Notes under the pieces: generated by a model
Database searches by the model: none
Told to the model about the DNA's origin: nothing
The model's input: the letters and a program-made list of their open reading frames with translations, nothing else
Assembly: GCA_025451195.1 (NCBI GenBank)
Contig: JANWKV010000057.1
Span: 1 to 39,551, forward strand
Length of the DNA: 39,551 nucleotides
Direction of reading: 5' to 3'
DNA from: Candidatus Microgenomates bacterium
GTDB lineage: Bacteria; Patescibacteriota; Microgenomatia; Levybacterales; UBA12049
In this document: piece by piece, positions 8,255 to 15,626 of the stretch
How positions within the stretch are numbered: the stretch's first letter is position 1
How the letters are laid out: every line of letters starts with the position of its first letter
Translations under genes and position numbers: made by a program

Positions 8255-8659
8255 TTAATGTATTTTAGCTCCTGAATCCACTTTTCTCTCCGGAGTTAAA
8301 AGCACAATCCCATTTTCATCATCTGTTGCCATAATCATTCCCTGGCTTTCATATCCCCTAAACTTCCGCGGTTCTAAATTTGTTATAACCGCAATTTGAC
8401 GCCCTACTAAAACAGATGGGTCTTCAAAAAACGGCGCTATAGCAGACATAATTTGCCTAACATGTTTTCCCGGATATTTCTCGGCAAGCTCAGGGAGAAT
8501 GGCAATACTTTCTGTTTTTCCTTCTTCCGAAGAATTCTGCTCTGCAGGACCAAAATCAAAAATTAATTTTATCAACCTGTCTGCGTCCGGTACCTTTTCT
8601 GCCTCCATTACAGTACCTATTTTAATTTCTACTTTATTAAAATCTTCAATTGCTATCAT
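8255..8659 (-). CDS. Stand-alone tRNA-binding domain protein (MetRS C-terminal/Trbp111 type)
   Basis: A 134-aa OB-fold protein. VEIKIGTVMEAEKVPDADRL and IAVITNLEPRKFRGYESQGM are the signature of the EMAP-II/Trbp111 tRNA-binding domain that forms the C-terminus of dimeric MetRS in many bacteria. No synthetase domain is attached. It starts inside the last bases of trpA and precedes trpS by 13 bases, so it is translated as part of the trp operon. It may serve as a separate MetRS dimerisation/tRNA-binding subunit or as a general tRNA chaperone; its position beside trpS makes a partnership with TrpRS conceivable but unproven. Confidence 0.85.
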   Translation of the reverse strand: MIAIEDFNKVEIKIGTVMEAEKVPDADRLIKLIFDFGPAEQNSSEEGKTESIAILPELAEKYPGKHVRQIMSAIAPFFEDPSVLVGRQIAVITNLEPRKFRGYESQGMIMATDDENGIVLLTPERKVDSGAKIH

Positions 8660-9444
8660 ATTTTTATTTTCAGAATAAAGTTTTCTACGTTTTTTAACAT
8701 TTTATCCCTTGCCGATGAATCGATTATATCAATAATTTTGCTTCCTACAACAACAATGTCTGCATAACCTTGCAACTGCTGAATATGTTCTTTTTTAGAA
8801 ATTCCAAATCCTACGGCAACTGGAATTTTTATTATTTTTTTTATTCTTCCCAGATTTTCGGAAAGTTTTGGATTAAGCTTTAAAGAAGCACCTGTTGACC
8901 CTTGGCGGGAAGTAAAATAAACAAATCCGCTTGCAATTTTTGAATTTTTTTCCAAACGTTCTCCGGTTGTTGCAGGAGATATAACCCTAATCCCATGAAT
9001 TTCATACTTTTTACAAATGGCTATAAAATGCTCGTAAGGTTCTTCGTCAAGAGGAATATCAGGGACAATAAGCCCACTTACGCCTACATTTTTTGCATCC
9101 CTAATAAACTTTTCTATTCCATATTTGAATATTGTATTGTAGTAGCACATAAATAAAAGCGGAATAAAAACTTTCCCGGCTAGTTTATTTGCAATTACTA
9201 ATGCATCGGCAACTTTTGTGCCTTGCCTTAAAGACTCTTCACATGCCTTCATAATTGTAGGTCCGTCGGCTAGGGGATCGGAAAAAGGAATTTGTAATTC
9301 TACTATATCTACGCCAAAATTAGCCATGCTTATAACTAATTTCTCTGTATCTTTAAGTGAAGGATAGCCGATAACCACATGGGTCATTATGCCGATTTTG
9401 CCACGTTTCTTAATCTCTTGTAATTTTACGTCTAAGTTATTCAT
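8656..9444 (-). CDS. trpA: Tryptophan synthase alpha chain
   Basis: A 262-aa TIM barrel of normal length that cleaves indole-3-glycerol phosphate to indole and glyceraldehyde 3-phosphate. The catalytic Glu region VELQIPFSDPLADGP, the loop with catalytic Asp GLIVPDIPLDEEP, and SRQGSTGA plus the phosphate-binding GFGISK are present. It overlaps trpB by 8 bp upstream and the tRNA-binding-domain gene by 4 bp downstream, which indicates translational coupling and assembly with TrpB. Confidence 0.96.
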   Translation of the reverse strand: MNNLDVKLQEIKKRGKIGIMTHVVIGYPSLKDTEKLVISMANFGVDIVELQIPFSDPLADGPTIMKACEESLRQGTKVADALVIANKLAGKVFIPLLFMCYYNTIFKYGIEKFIRDAKNVGVSGLIVPDIPLDEEPYEHFIAICKKYEIHGIRVISPATTGERLEKNSKIASGFVYFTSRQGSTGASLKLNPKLSENLGRIKKIIKIPVAVGFGISKKEHIQQLQGYADIVVVGSKIIDIIDSSARDKMLKNVENFILKIKI

Positions 9445-10663
9445 AGGCTATGACTCCTTCTTCTGCTTCCCTTTTTATAAATTCGTAAAAATTCTTATCT
9501 TTAAATGCTTTTGCCAGAATAAAAATATCTTTATCTCCTCTTCCCGATAAATTCACGACAATAATTTTTTCTTTTGAAAGTTTTGGCGCAAGTTTTATAG
9601 CATGGGCGACTGCATGGGCTGATTCCAATGCGCAAATAATTCCTTCTGTTTTTGCAAGAAGCTTTAATGCGGAAACTGCCTCACTATCCGTTGCAGATAT
9701 AAACTCAATCCGGCCTTTATCATGCAGTAATGCAAGCTCAGGACCAATCCCCGGATAATCAAGACCGGCTGAAATACTGTGTGTTTTTTGCATTTGCCCG
9801 TCACTATCTTGAAGAAAATATGATTTATACCCTTCAATCACCCCGACTGTTCCCCCTTTAAAGCGGCTGGCGTGTTTTCCAACTTCCAATCCCTTCCCTC
9901 CTGCTTCAACACCAATCAAATTTACAGATTTTTCTTTTAAGAATGTATAGAATGCGCCGATTGCATTGCTTCCTCCCCCAACACACGCAATAACATAATC
10001 AGGAAGTCTTTTTTCTGTTGTTTTAAGCTGTTTTCTAATTTCTTTACCCACTATCGACTGGAAATCTCTGTTCATTGTCGGGAATGGATGCGGCCCTAAA
10101 ATAGATCCGAGTAAATAGTGGGTGTTTTCCGAATTTTCCAGATAATCTTTTATTGCGGCATTTACAGCATCTTTGAGCGTTCTACTACCATGTAAAACAG
10201 GCACAACTTTTGCGCCAAGTTGCTCCATAAGAAAAACATTTGGCCGTTGCCTGTCCATATCAACTTCTCCCATATATATGGTGCAGGAAAAGCCAAATTT
10301 TGCGGCAACTGTTGCGGTGGCCACCCCATGCTGGCCTGCTCCTGTTTCGGCAATAAGACGGGTTTTACCCAAACGTTTTGCTATTAAAGCTTGTCCAATA
10401 CAGTGATTTATTTTGTGTGCTCCGGACAAATTTGCGCCTTCATTTTTTAAGTAGATTTTTGCGCCGTTTAATTTTTTTGTCAGATTTTTTGCAAAAATAA
10501 GAGGAGAAGGTCTGCCAACGTAATTTTTTAAAAGGTCTTCAAATTCTTTTAGAAAAGCCTTATCTTTTCTGGCCTTTTCATATTCTCCGGCTAACCTCTG
10601 TAAAGCAGGTATTAGCATTTCGGGAACATACATTCCCCCATATTGTCCAAAGTGGCTCTTCAT
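9437..10663 (-). CDS. trpB: Tryptophan synthase beta chain
   Basis: A 408-aa PLP enzyme of TrpB1 type and usual length, joining indole and serine to tryptophan. The PLP lysine lies in GAHKINHCIGQA, followed by ETGAGQHGVATATVAA; the phosphate-binding loop GGGSNAIGAF and the C-terminal NLSGRGDKD are intact. It follows trpF by 20 bases and overlaps trpA. Confidence 0.97.
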   Translation of the reverse strand: MKSHFGQYGGMYVPEMLIPALQRLAGEYEKARKDKAFLKEFEDLLKNYVGRPSPLIFAKNLTKKLNGAKIYLKNEGANLSGAHKINHCIGQALIAKRLGKTRLIAETGAGQHGVATATVAAKFGFSCTIYMGEVDMDRQRPNVFLMEQLGAKVVPVLHGSRTLKDAVNAAIKDYLENSENTHYLLGSILGPHPFPTMNRDFQSIVGKEIRKQLKTTEKRLPDYVIACVGGGSNAIGAFYTFLKEKSVNLIGVEAGGKGLEVGKHASRFKGGTVGVIEGYKSYFLQDSDGQMQKTHSISAGLDYPGIGPELALLHDKGRIEFISATDSEAVSALKLLAKTEGIICALESAHAVAHAIKLAPKLSKEKIIVVNLSGRGDKDIFILAKAFKDKNFYEFIKREAEEGVIAYE

Positions 10664-10683
10664 AATTTGCTACTCCTTCCATA

Positions 10684-11349
10684 TTATTTTTGTAACACTC
10701 CTTTTGCATTTCGCACAAATTCCCTAATCTTATTAACATCTTCAACTCCGTTTGTCTCAATGCCGGCAGCCACGTCAACTCCAAATGGATTTGTATGCAT
10801 TATTGTCTCAGCCACGTTACCCGGATGTAGCCCTCCTGCTAAAAATGCAGGCATTGCATTCGTAATTTGAGCAGCTTTTTGTAAATTAACCATATCCCCT
10901 TCCCCTTGCTCTATCCTATCCAGAAGAACATGATGAACATTAAACGACTGCATATGCTCTATTGCTCTTTCAACCTCAAATTCCTGTGGGAGTGAAAACG
11001 CCTTAATTACAGGAGCTTTGATTTTTTGTACGTATGTCTGGTCTTCCTGTCCATGAAGTTGTACTGCGTGAAGTTTTAGATATCCTATAAGTTCGTTGAC
11101 TTCATGCACGGGCATATTTTGAAAAACACCAACAACAGATGTTTTATGACGCACTGCATTTATAATTTCTTTTGCATGTACTGGACTTATAAAGTGTCTG
11201 CTTGAGTTAACAAAATTAAACCCTAAGTAGTCTGCCCCAGACGCAACGGCAATCTCTGCAGATTGAGTCCGTCTGATCCCGCAGATTTTAACTTTTAGCC
11301 CTGGTTTGTCTTCGACTTTTGGTTTTGAATGTTTATGAAAAAAATCCAT
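10684..11349 (-). CDS. trpF: Phosphoribosylanthranilate isomerase
   Basis: A 221-aa TIM barrel. KVKICGIRR carries the catalytic Cys of the first strand; LLDRIEQGEGD has the catalytic Asp, and FLAGGLHPGNV and GVDVAAGIETNGVED form the phosphate-binding end. The first ~18 residues (charged, His/Lys-rich) precede the usual start and could be an extension or a misplaced start; no internal Met fits before VKICGI, so the ATG at 11349 is kept, with a GGGGAG-like ribosome-binding site upstream. It lies between trpC and trpB in the operon. Confidence 0.94.
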   Translation of the reverse strand: MDFFHKHSKPKVEDKPGLKVKICGIRRTQSAEIAVASGADYLGFNFVNSSRHFISPVHAKEIINAVRHKTSVVGVFQNMPVHEVNELIGYLKLHAVQLHGQEDQTYVQKIKAPVIKAFSLPQEFEVERAIEHMQSFNVHHVLLDRIEQGEGDMVNLQKAAQITNAMPAFLAGGLHPGNVAETIMHTNPFGVDVAAGIETNGVEDVNKIREFVRNAKGVLQK

Positions 11350-11371
11350 CTTTGGCTCCCCAGATTCCAGC

Positions 11372-12283
11372 TCAGCTGGAAAAAGGCGGCTCTCCTTTCT
11401 TTAAAATATTTAAATCTTGATCCTCTAATTTTTTGGTCATTAGTGCTGTCCCTATAAGTATACCTTTTGCTCCTGCTTTTTTATACTGTTCTATTTCCCT
11501 TTTGGAAACTATACCAGAAAAACCCAAACGAGTAAAGCCTGTAGGAATTTTTTCCATGAGTGCGCATGCCTTCTCCACGTTAACCTTAAATGTATCCAAA
11601 TCCCTTGCGTTTACAGCAATAATTCTGGTTTTTGTTTTGACTGCTTTTCCTAAATCCCGCCTGTCATGAATTTCCACCACTGGCTCAATCCCTAGCTTTA
11701 AACAGAAATCTACGAAATACTTAAGCGTTTTTCCATCGATAATCCTGGCAATTAAAAGTAGGGCGTCCGAACCCAATTTTTTTGCTTCAATAATCTGAGA
11801 TCTGTCTAATACAAAATCTTTTTGTAAAATAGGCAGTGACACTTCTTTTTTTACTTTGGGGATAAAAGAAACACTTCCTTTAAAAAAATGTGCCTCTGTA
11901 ATAACAGAAATTGCATCCGTACCAATCTTTTCATAAGCCTTAGCTCTTTCTAAGAGCTCTGATCTTGATCCCAATTTTCCAGCCGAAGGCGATGCAAATT
12001 TTATTTCGCCTATTATAGCTAACTCTTTTAATTTAACAATATAGTTAAAAAATCTATTTCTAAAAAGTTCTGAGTGGCTATTTAGGCGCGGGGAGGATTG
12101 AAAAATTTTTTCGTTCGCGTCTTGCGAGTGAGACTTACGTTTGTTAATAGATACTTTTTTTTCACGCTGCAATCGCGGAACAAAAAATTTTTCAGATCCG
12201 ATCTCAGCGCCACTTTTTACGAAACTTTTCTTTCGAAGTTCACGCAATTTTATAGCAACTATCTTTTTAATCATGCTGTGCAT
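11372..12283 (-). CDS. trpC: Indole-3-glycerol phosphate synthase with an in-frame repeat-derived insertion
   Basis: A 303-aa protein, about 40 residues longer than usual TrpC. The barrel is intact: IGEIKFASPSAG with catalytic Glu and Lys, LQKDFVLD, DALLLIARI, VEIHDRRDL, AVNARDLDTF and GFSGIVSKREI. Between the N-terminal helix (KKIVAIKLRELRKKS) and this first strand lie about 42 extra residues rich in Lys, Arg and Ser, encoded by a 127-bp hairpin repeat (12085-12211). The insertion keeps the frame. The gene overlaps trpD by 17 bp at its start; Met4 (12274) is an alternative start. The enzyme closes the indole ring from CdRP. Confidence 0.94.
   Translation of the reverse strand: MHSMIKKIVAIKLRELRKKSFVKSGAEIGSEKFFVPRLQREKKVSINKRKSHSQDANEKIFQSSPRLNSHSELFRNRFFNYIVKLKELAIIGEIKFASPSAGKLGSRSELLERAKAYEKIGTDAISVITEAHFFKGSVSFIPKVKKEVSLPILQKDFVLDRSQIIEAKKLGSDALLLIARIIDGKTLKYFVDFCLKLGIEPVVEIHDRRDLGKAVKTKTRIIAVNARDLDTFKVNVEKACALMEKIPTGFTRLGFSGIVSKREIEQYKKAGAKGILIGTALMTKKLEDQDLNILKKGEPPFSS
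12085..12211 (-). repeat. Hairpin element, type C copy 1, inside trpC
   Basis: A 127-bp inverted repeat with ends GGCGC/GCGCC, imperfect arms GGGGAGGAT/ATCCGATCT, and inner arms AAAAATTTTTTcGTTCGCG versus AAAAATTTTTTGTTCCGCG. On the minus strand it shares GTTCCGC.ATTGCAGCG and CTCGCAAGA.GCGAAC with the 126-bp element at 32629-32754. It is translated in frame within TrpC. Confidence 0.82.
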
Positions 12284-13289
12284 ATTTTTGAGTCTCCTTT
12301 ATTAACTTATCCAGAAGTTGTTCTGCCGATCCGCTATCAATTGATCTTTTTGCCATTTCAATTCCCGTCTTAATATCTTTTGCTTTTTCACTAACATAAA
12401 AGGCAAATGCGCTATTTATAACAACTATTTCTCTGTAAATCCCTTTTTTGCCTGACAAAACCGATTTAATAATTTCCGCATTCTTAACTACGTCTCCTCC
12501 TGTTAACCTTTCTCTTTCTATTTTTTCCAAACCGTATTCGCGGGGATCAAACAAATATCGCTTTATTTTTTTACCTTTAATATCAAATACTGTTGTTTTG
12601 CCGTCCAAACTTACCTCGTCAAAACCGTCTTTTCCTACAACAAGCACAATATGTTTATAATCAAGATTAACTGCAACTTTTGCCAATTTTTCCGCCATTT
12701 GAATCTCAGAAATTCCAATAAGCTGTTTTTTAACTCCTGCCGGATTTACAAAAGGTCCCAAAAAATTAAAAATTGTTTTAGTTCCAAGTTCTTTTCTGAC
12801 AATTGAAACATTCCTAAAGGAATTATGGTAAATTGGCGCAAATAGAAAAACCATGCCAATTTTTTCTAAGATATCTTCGGCTTGTTTTGGAGAAAGTTGA
12901 ATATTTATACCTAAAGCCTCCAAAACATCCGCACTTCCGCATTTACTGCTTGCGGCCCTATTTCCATGTTTTGCAACTTTTACACCTGCACCAGAAGTAA
13001 CAAATGCAACACACGTTGAAATATTAAAAGAATTACTTCTATCCCCTCCTGTACCACAAACGTCAATCGCATCTGCTGAATTTATTTTTGCCATTTTTTC
13101 CCTCATGCCCTCTATAAAGCCTGTTATCTCTTTTACTGTTTCGCCCTTACTTCTTAAAAGTGTTAAGACAGCAGCAATTTGAGAAGTTAGAGCTTGTTCC
13201 TTTGTTAACAAATCCAAAAGAACCTTTGCTTCGCTTTTTGAAAGGTCTTCTTTGTTTATTAGTTTGTTTAAAAAATATTGTATAGTCAT
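12267..13289 (-). CDS. trpD: Anthranilate phosphoribosyltransferase
   Basis: A 340-aa protein of normal length. DVCGTGGDRSNSFNIST is the glycine-rich PRPP-binding motif, followed by KHGNRAASSKCGSADVLEALG (anthranilate and PRPP contacts) and LGPFVNPAG. It transfers the phosphoribosyl group to anthranilate. It follows trpG by 27 bases and overlaps trpC. Confidence 0.97.
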   Translation of the reverse strand: MTIQYFLNKLINKEDLSKSEAKVLLDLLTKEQALTSQIAAVLTLLRSKGETVKEITGFIEGMREKMAKINSADAIDVCGTGGDRSNSFNISTCVAFVTSGAGVKVAKHGNRAASSKCGSADVLEALGINIQLSPKQAEDILEKIGMVFLFAPIYHNSFRNVSIVRKELGTKTIFNFLGPFVNPAGVKKQLIGISEIQMAEKLAKVAVNLDYKHIVLVVGKDGFDEVSLDGKTTVFDIKGKKIKRYLFDPREYGLEKIERERLTGGDVVKNAEIIKSVLSGKKGIYREIVVINSAFAFYVSEKAKDIKTGIEMAKRSIDSGSAEQLLDKLIKETQKYAQHD

Positions 13290-13316
13290 ATTTTTTTAGA
13301 AATCGTTTCCGAACTT

Positions 13317-13919
13317 TTATTTCCTCATAAATAAAAAATTGCTCAAAATCATTTTTCCACCCTCTGTTGCAAAACTTTCCGGATGAAACTGAATACCTTC
13401 AACTAAGTATTCTTTATGTCTTAAACCCATAATTTCATTTGTATCCTCAGAAATAGCCGTAATCTCCAAAGAAGAAGGGAGGGATTTTTTATCTGCAACT
13501 AAAGAGTGATACCTCATTACTTCTATATTTTGAGGGAGACCAAAGAGACTCCCCTTTCCATCATGGGTAACTTTACTCGTTTTACCATGCATTGGTTGTT
13601 TTCCACTTACAACTTTTCCTCCATAATAATGGGCCATACCCTGCATCCCTAAACAAACCCCTAAAACCGGTGTAGTTTTTCCAATCTTTAATAAAACATC
13701 TGCACAAACTCCAAAATATGATCTATCTGACGGATCTCCGGGACCAGGAGATAAAATTATTCGATCGTATTTTCGTTTTTTGATCTCATGCAGCTTTATT
13801 TTATCGTTACGGACTACATCAATAGAAAATTTCTCTTCCCTCTCCTCAAGTAACTCTCCGCAATATTGATAAAGGTTATATGTAAAAGAATCATAATTAT
13901 CTATAATCAATACTTTCAT
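13317..13919 (-). CDS. trpG: Anthranilate synthase component II (glutamine amidotransferase)
   Basis: A 200-aa class I amidotransferase. LIIDNYDSFTYNL at the N-terminus, ILSPGPGDP, the nucleophile elbow LGVCLGMQG with the catalytic Cys, and FHPESFATEGG with the catalytic His-Glu are present. It supplies ammonia from glutamine to TrpE. Its ATG overlaps the trpE stop codon by 4 bases (ATGA-type coupling). The same family includes PabA; the operon context decides for TrpG. Confidence 0.95.
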   Translation of the reverse strand: MKVLIIDNYDSFTYNLYQYCGELLEEREEKFSIDVVRNDKIKLHEIKKRKYDRIILSPGPGDPSDRSYFGVCADVLLKIGKTTPVLGVCLGMQGMAHYYGGKVVSGKQPMHGKTSKVTHDGKGSLFGLPQNIEVMRYHSLVADKKSLPSSLEITAISEDTNEIMGLRHKEYLVEGIQFHPESFATEGGKMILSNFLFMRK

Positions 13920-15217
13920 ATTAAGACCTCCTTTATCGCAGCAAGCTTTCTTTGGATCTCCTCGTATTCTTTATCAGAATTGGAATCCGCAACAATTCCG
14001 CTTCCGGCCTGGGTAAAGCCATAGTTTCCATTAATAAATATTGTCCTGATTGGTATTGCAAAAGTTGCATCGCCGTTAAAACCAAAATGCCCTAAGGCTC
14101 CTCCATATGGTCCGCGTGGACTTTTTTCCAAGCGGTCGATAATCTTCATCGACTCAATTTTTGGCGCTCCTGTCAGAGTTCCTGCAGGAAAAACAGAAGC
14201 TAAGGCCGAAAAGGCGTCTTCTTTGGGGCTTAACAACCCCACAACCTCACTACTTATATGTTGCACATGGGAAAATTTTTTTATATCCATAAAACTTCTT
14301 ACTTTTACAGACCCGAATCTCGCAATTTTCCCTAAATCGTTTCTGTGTAAATCAACAAGCATCTTATGCTCGGCCAGTTCTTTTTTATCGTTCAGAAGCA
14401 TTCTTGCAAGCTCAAGGTCTTCTTTTTTCGTCTCTCCTCTTTTTATTGTCCCAGCCAAAGGAAATGTTTGCATTTCTTTTTGACGCATACCAAACAAAAG
14501 CTCGGGGCTTGCTCCAATTATTTTTATATTCCCGAATTTCAGGAAATACATAAATGGTGAAGGATTTACTTTTCTAAGCCTTGTGTATAATTCAACAGAA
14601 TCTCCCTCTAGTTTAAATTCGCTCTGCAAACCAATTACTGTTTGAAAAGAATTACCGGCGATTATTTCTTCCTTAACAGCGCTTACCATTTTTTTGTGCT
14701 CGGATTTTGATGTAGTTTGTTTTAGATTTTTTACCTTAACTCGCTTTTTACTTATTTTAGTTTTAAGAATATCGATTATGAAAGGCAATCTGTTTTTTGT
14801 ATAGTAAAAATAAGTTAATGAGCCTGTCATATTGTCATAAATTATCCCATCTGTGTACAAACCAAATAGCATTGTTGGAAAATTCGGATGTTTCTTTACA
14901 GCAAGTGTTGGTTCAAAATAATTCATTGCGTCATAAGACAAAAATCCAACTGCTCCTCCTGTATAATTTCTCGAAAGGCCATCTTGGGGAATAATATCTT
15001 TTAAATCTTGGTAGCCTATTTTATCGTCTGATGAAATCAATCTATCCGGCATGAACCCAAGTATTGAATATCTGGATATTTGCCCGCTTTCGCCCAAAGA
15101 TTCCAGAAAAAAACAGTTATCAACTGACTGTTCGATTTGTAAAAATAGTTCATAAATATCCTCATTATCTTTTGAGGGTATGTATATTGGTTTTTTTGGT
15201 AATAATATTTTTTTCAT
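13916..15217 (-). CDS. trpE: Anthranilate synthase component I
   Basis: A chorismate-utilising enzyme of 433 aa. EHKMLVDLHRNDLGKIA, SFPAGTLTGAPK-like SVFPAGTLTGAPKIESM, GPYGGALGHFGF and the C-terminal QAGSGIVADSN are the active-site blocks. The ORF-track start at 15235 is a TTG inside the T-box terminator; the ATG at 15217 directly after the terminator U-tract is the credible start. The possible ribosome-binding site AAGGGTG lies inside the 3' arm of the terminator stem, so terminator folding could also hide it. TrpE makes anthranilate from chorismate; no chorismate genes are in this window. Confidence 0.95.
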   Translation of the reverse strand: MKKILLPKKPIYIPSKDNEDIYELFLQIEQSVDNCFFLESLGESGQISRYSILGFMPDRLISSDDKIGYQDLKDIIPQDGLSRNYTGGAVGFLSYDAMNYFEPTLAVKKHPNFPTMLFGLYTDGIIYDNMTGSLTYFYYTKNRLPFIIDILKTKISKKRVKVKNLKQTTSKSEHKKMVSAVKEEIIAGNSFQTVIGLQSEFKLEGDSVELYTRLRKVNPSPFMYFLKFGNIKIIGASPELLFGMRQKEMQTFPLAGTIKRGETKKEDLELARMLLNDKKELAEHKMLVDLHRNDLGKIARFGSVKVRSFMDIKKFSHVQHISSEVVGLLSPKEDAFSALASVFPAGTLTGAPKIESMKIIDRLEKSPRGPYGGALGHFGFNGDATFAIPIRTIFINGNYGFTQAGSGIVADSNSDKEYEEIQRKLAAIKEVLI

Positions 15218-15222
15218 AAAAA

Positions 15223-15270
15223 AACACCCTTGCAAAAATCTAAGATTGCTTAGATCCTTACAAGGGCGTA
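15223..15270 (-). terminator. T-box-controlled terminator before trpE
   Basis: On the minus strand GCCCTTG...CAAGGGT with an inner AAGGATCTAAG/CTTAGATTTTT stem is followed by a run of seven T, ending directly before the trpE ATG. Its 5' arm overlaps the antiterminator, the usual mutually exclusive arrangement. Confidence 0.9.
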
Positions 15271-15309
15271 TTATCGCGTTGCCACCTTGTTTTGTAACAC
15301 TTTCCCTAC

Positions 15310-15332
15310 AAAAAATCTCCCCGTGGGGAGAT
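15310..15332 (-). terminator. Second terminator-like hairpin nested in T-box stem III
   Basis: On the minus strand ATCTCCCC-AC-GGGGAGAT is a perfect 8-bp stem followed by six T. It sits inside the longer GTAACACTT/AAGTGTTAC stem of the T-box leader. It may be just the tip of stem III or a second early termination point. Confidence 0.5.
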
Positions 15333-15511
15333 CGTCATATAAGTGTTACCTTATTCATGACGAGCTCCGATTATTAACCGACACTCGTTACAGACTTTTT
15401 ATTGGTTTCGTCTCCATTCCCTTATGTATTTGGGGTAAGCGCAGGAAGATTCCGAATTGTTTCTTCCTCATCGGGTTCCAAAATTCCCAACTCAACGCTT
15501 TCTAACTATAT

Positions 15512-15540
15512 AGTTTACCAAAAACGATAAATAAATGCAA
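15512..15540 (-). promoter_or_regulatory. trp operon promoter
   Basis: Minus strand TTGCAT (15540-15535), a 17-bp spacer and TAAACT (15517-15512), placing the transcription start near 15505 just before the T-box leader. Confidence 0.6.
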
Positions 15541-15554
15541 ATTTAACACAAATT

Positions 15555-15624
15555 GAGCGAAGAATAAATTTTTTCGAAGGTTATAAGGTGAAATCCGGAA
15601 CAGAGAAAAATTTTGTTCTAGCGA
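15555..15624. repeat. Short imperfect hairpin related to type C elements
   Basis: About 70 bp with arms AGAATAAATTTTTTCG and GAGAAAAATTTTGTTCTAG and a GTTCCGGATTTCACC segment on the minus strand. It lies between the tgt stop and the trp promoter and may be a shortened copy of the hairpin family or a tgt terminator. Confidence 0.4.
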
Positions 15625-15626
15625 AA

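Larger units (their letters stand above)
15218..15505 (-). promoter_or_regulatory. T-box leader of the trp operon
   Basis: The minus strand contains AAGGTGGCAACGCG, the T-box antiterminator sequence, pairing through CAAGG/CCTTG, and a downstream terminator. The UGGC bulge would pair with an NCCA end whose discriminator is G, as in bacterial tRNA-Trp. Candidate Trp specifier codons are UGG at 15416-15414 (GGGAATGGAGAC, resembling the GAA-specifier-purine arrangement of a specifier loop) and at 15480-15478. A stem GTAACACTT/AAGTGTTAC (stem III) precedes the antiterminator. I could not fold stem I confidently. Uncharged tRNA-Trp should prevent termination. Confidence 0.92.
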
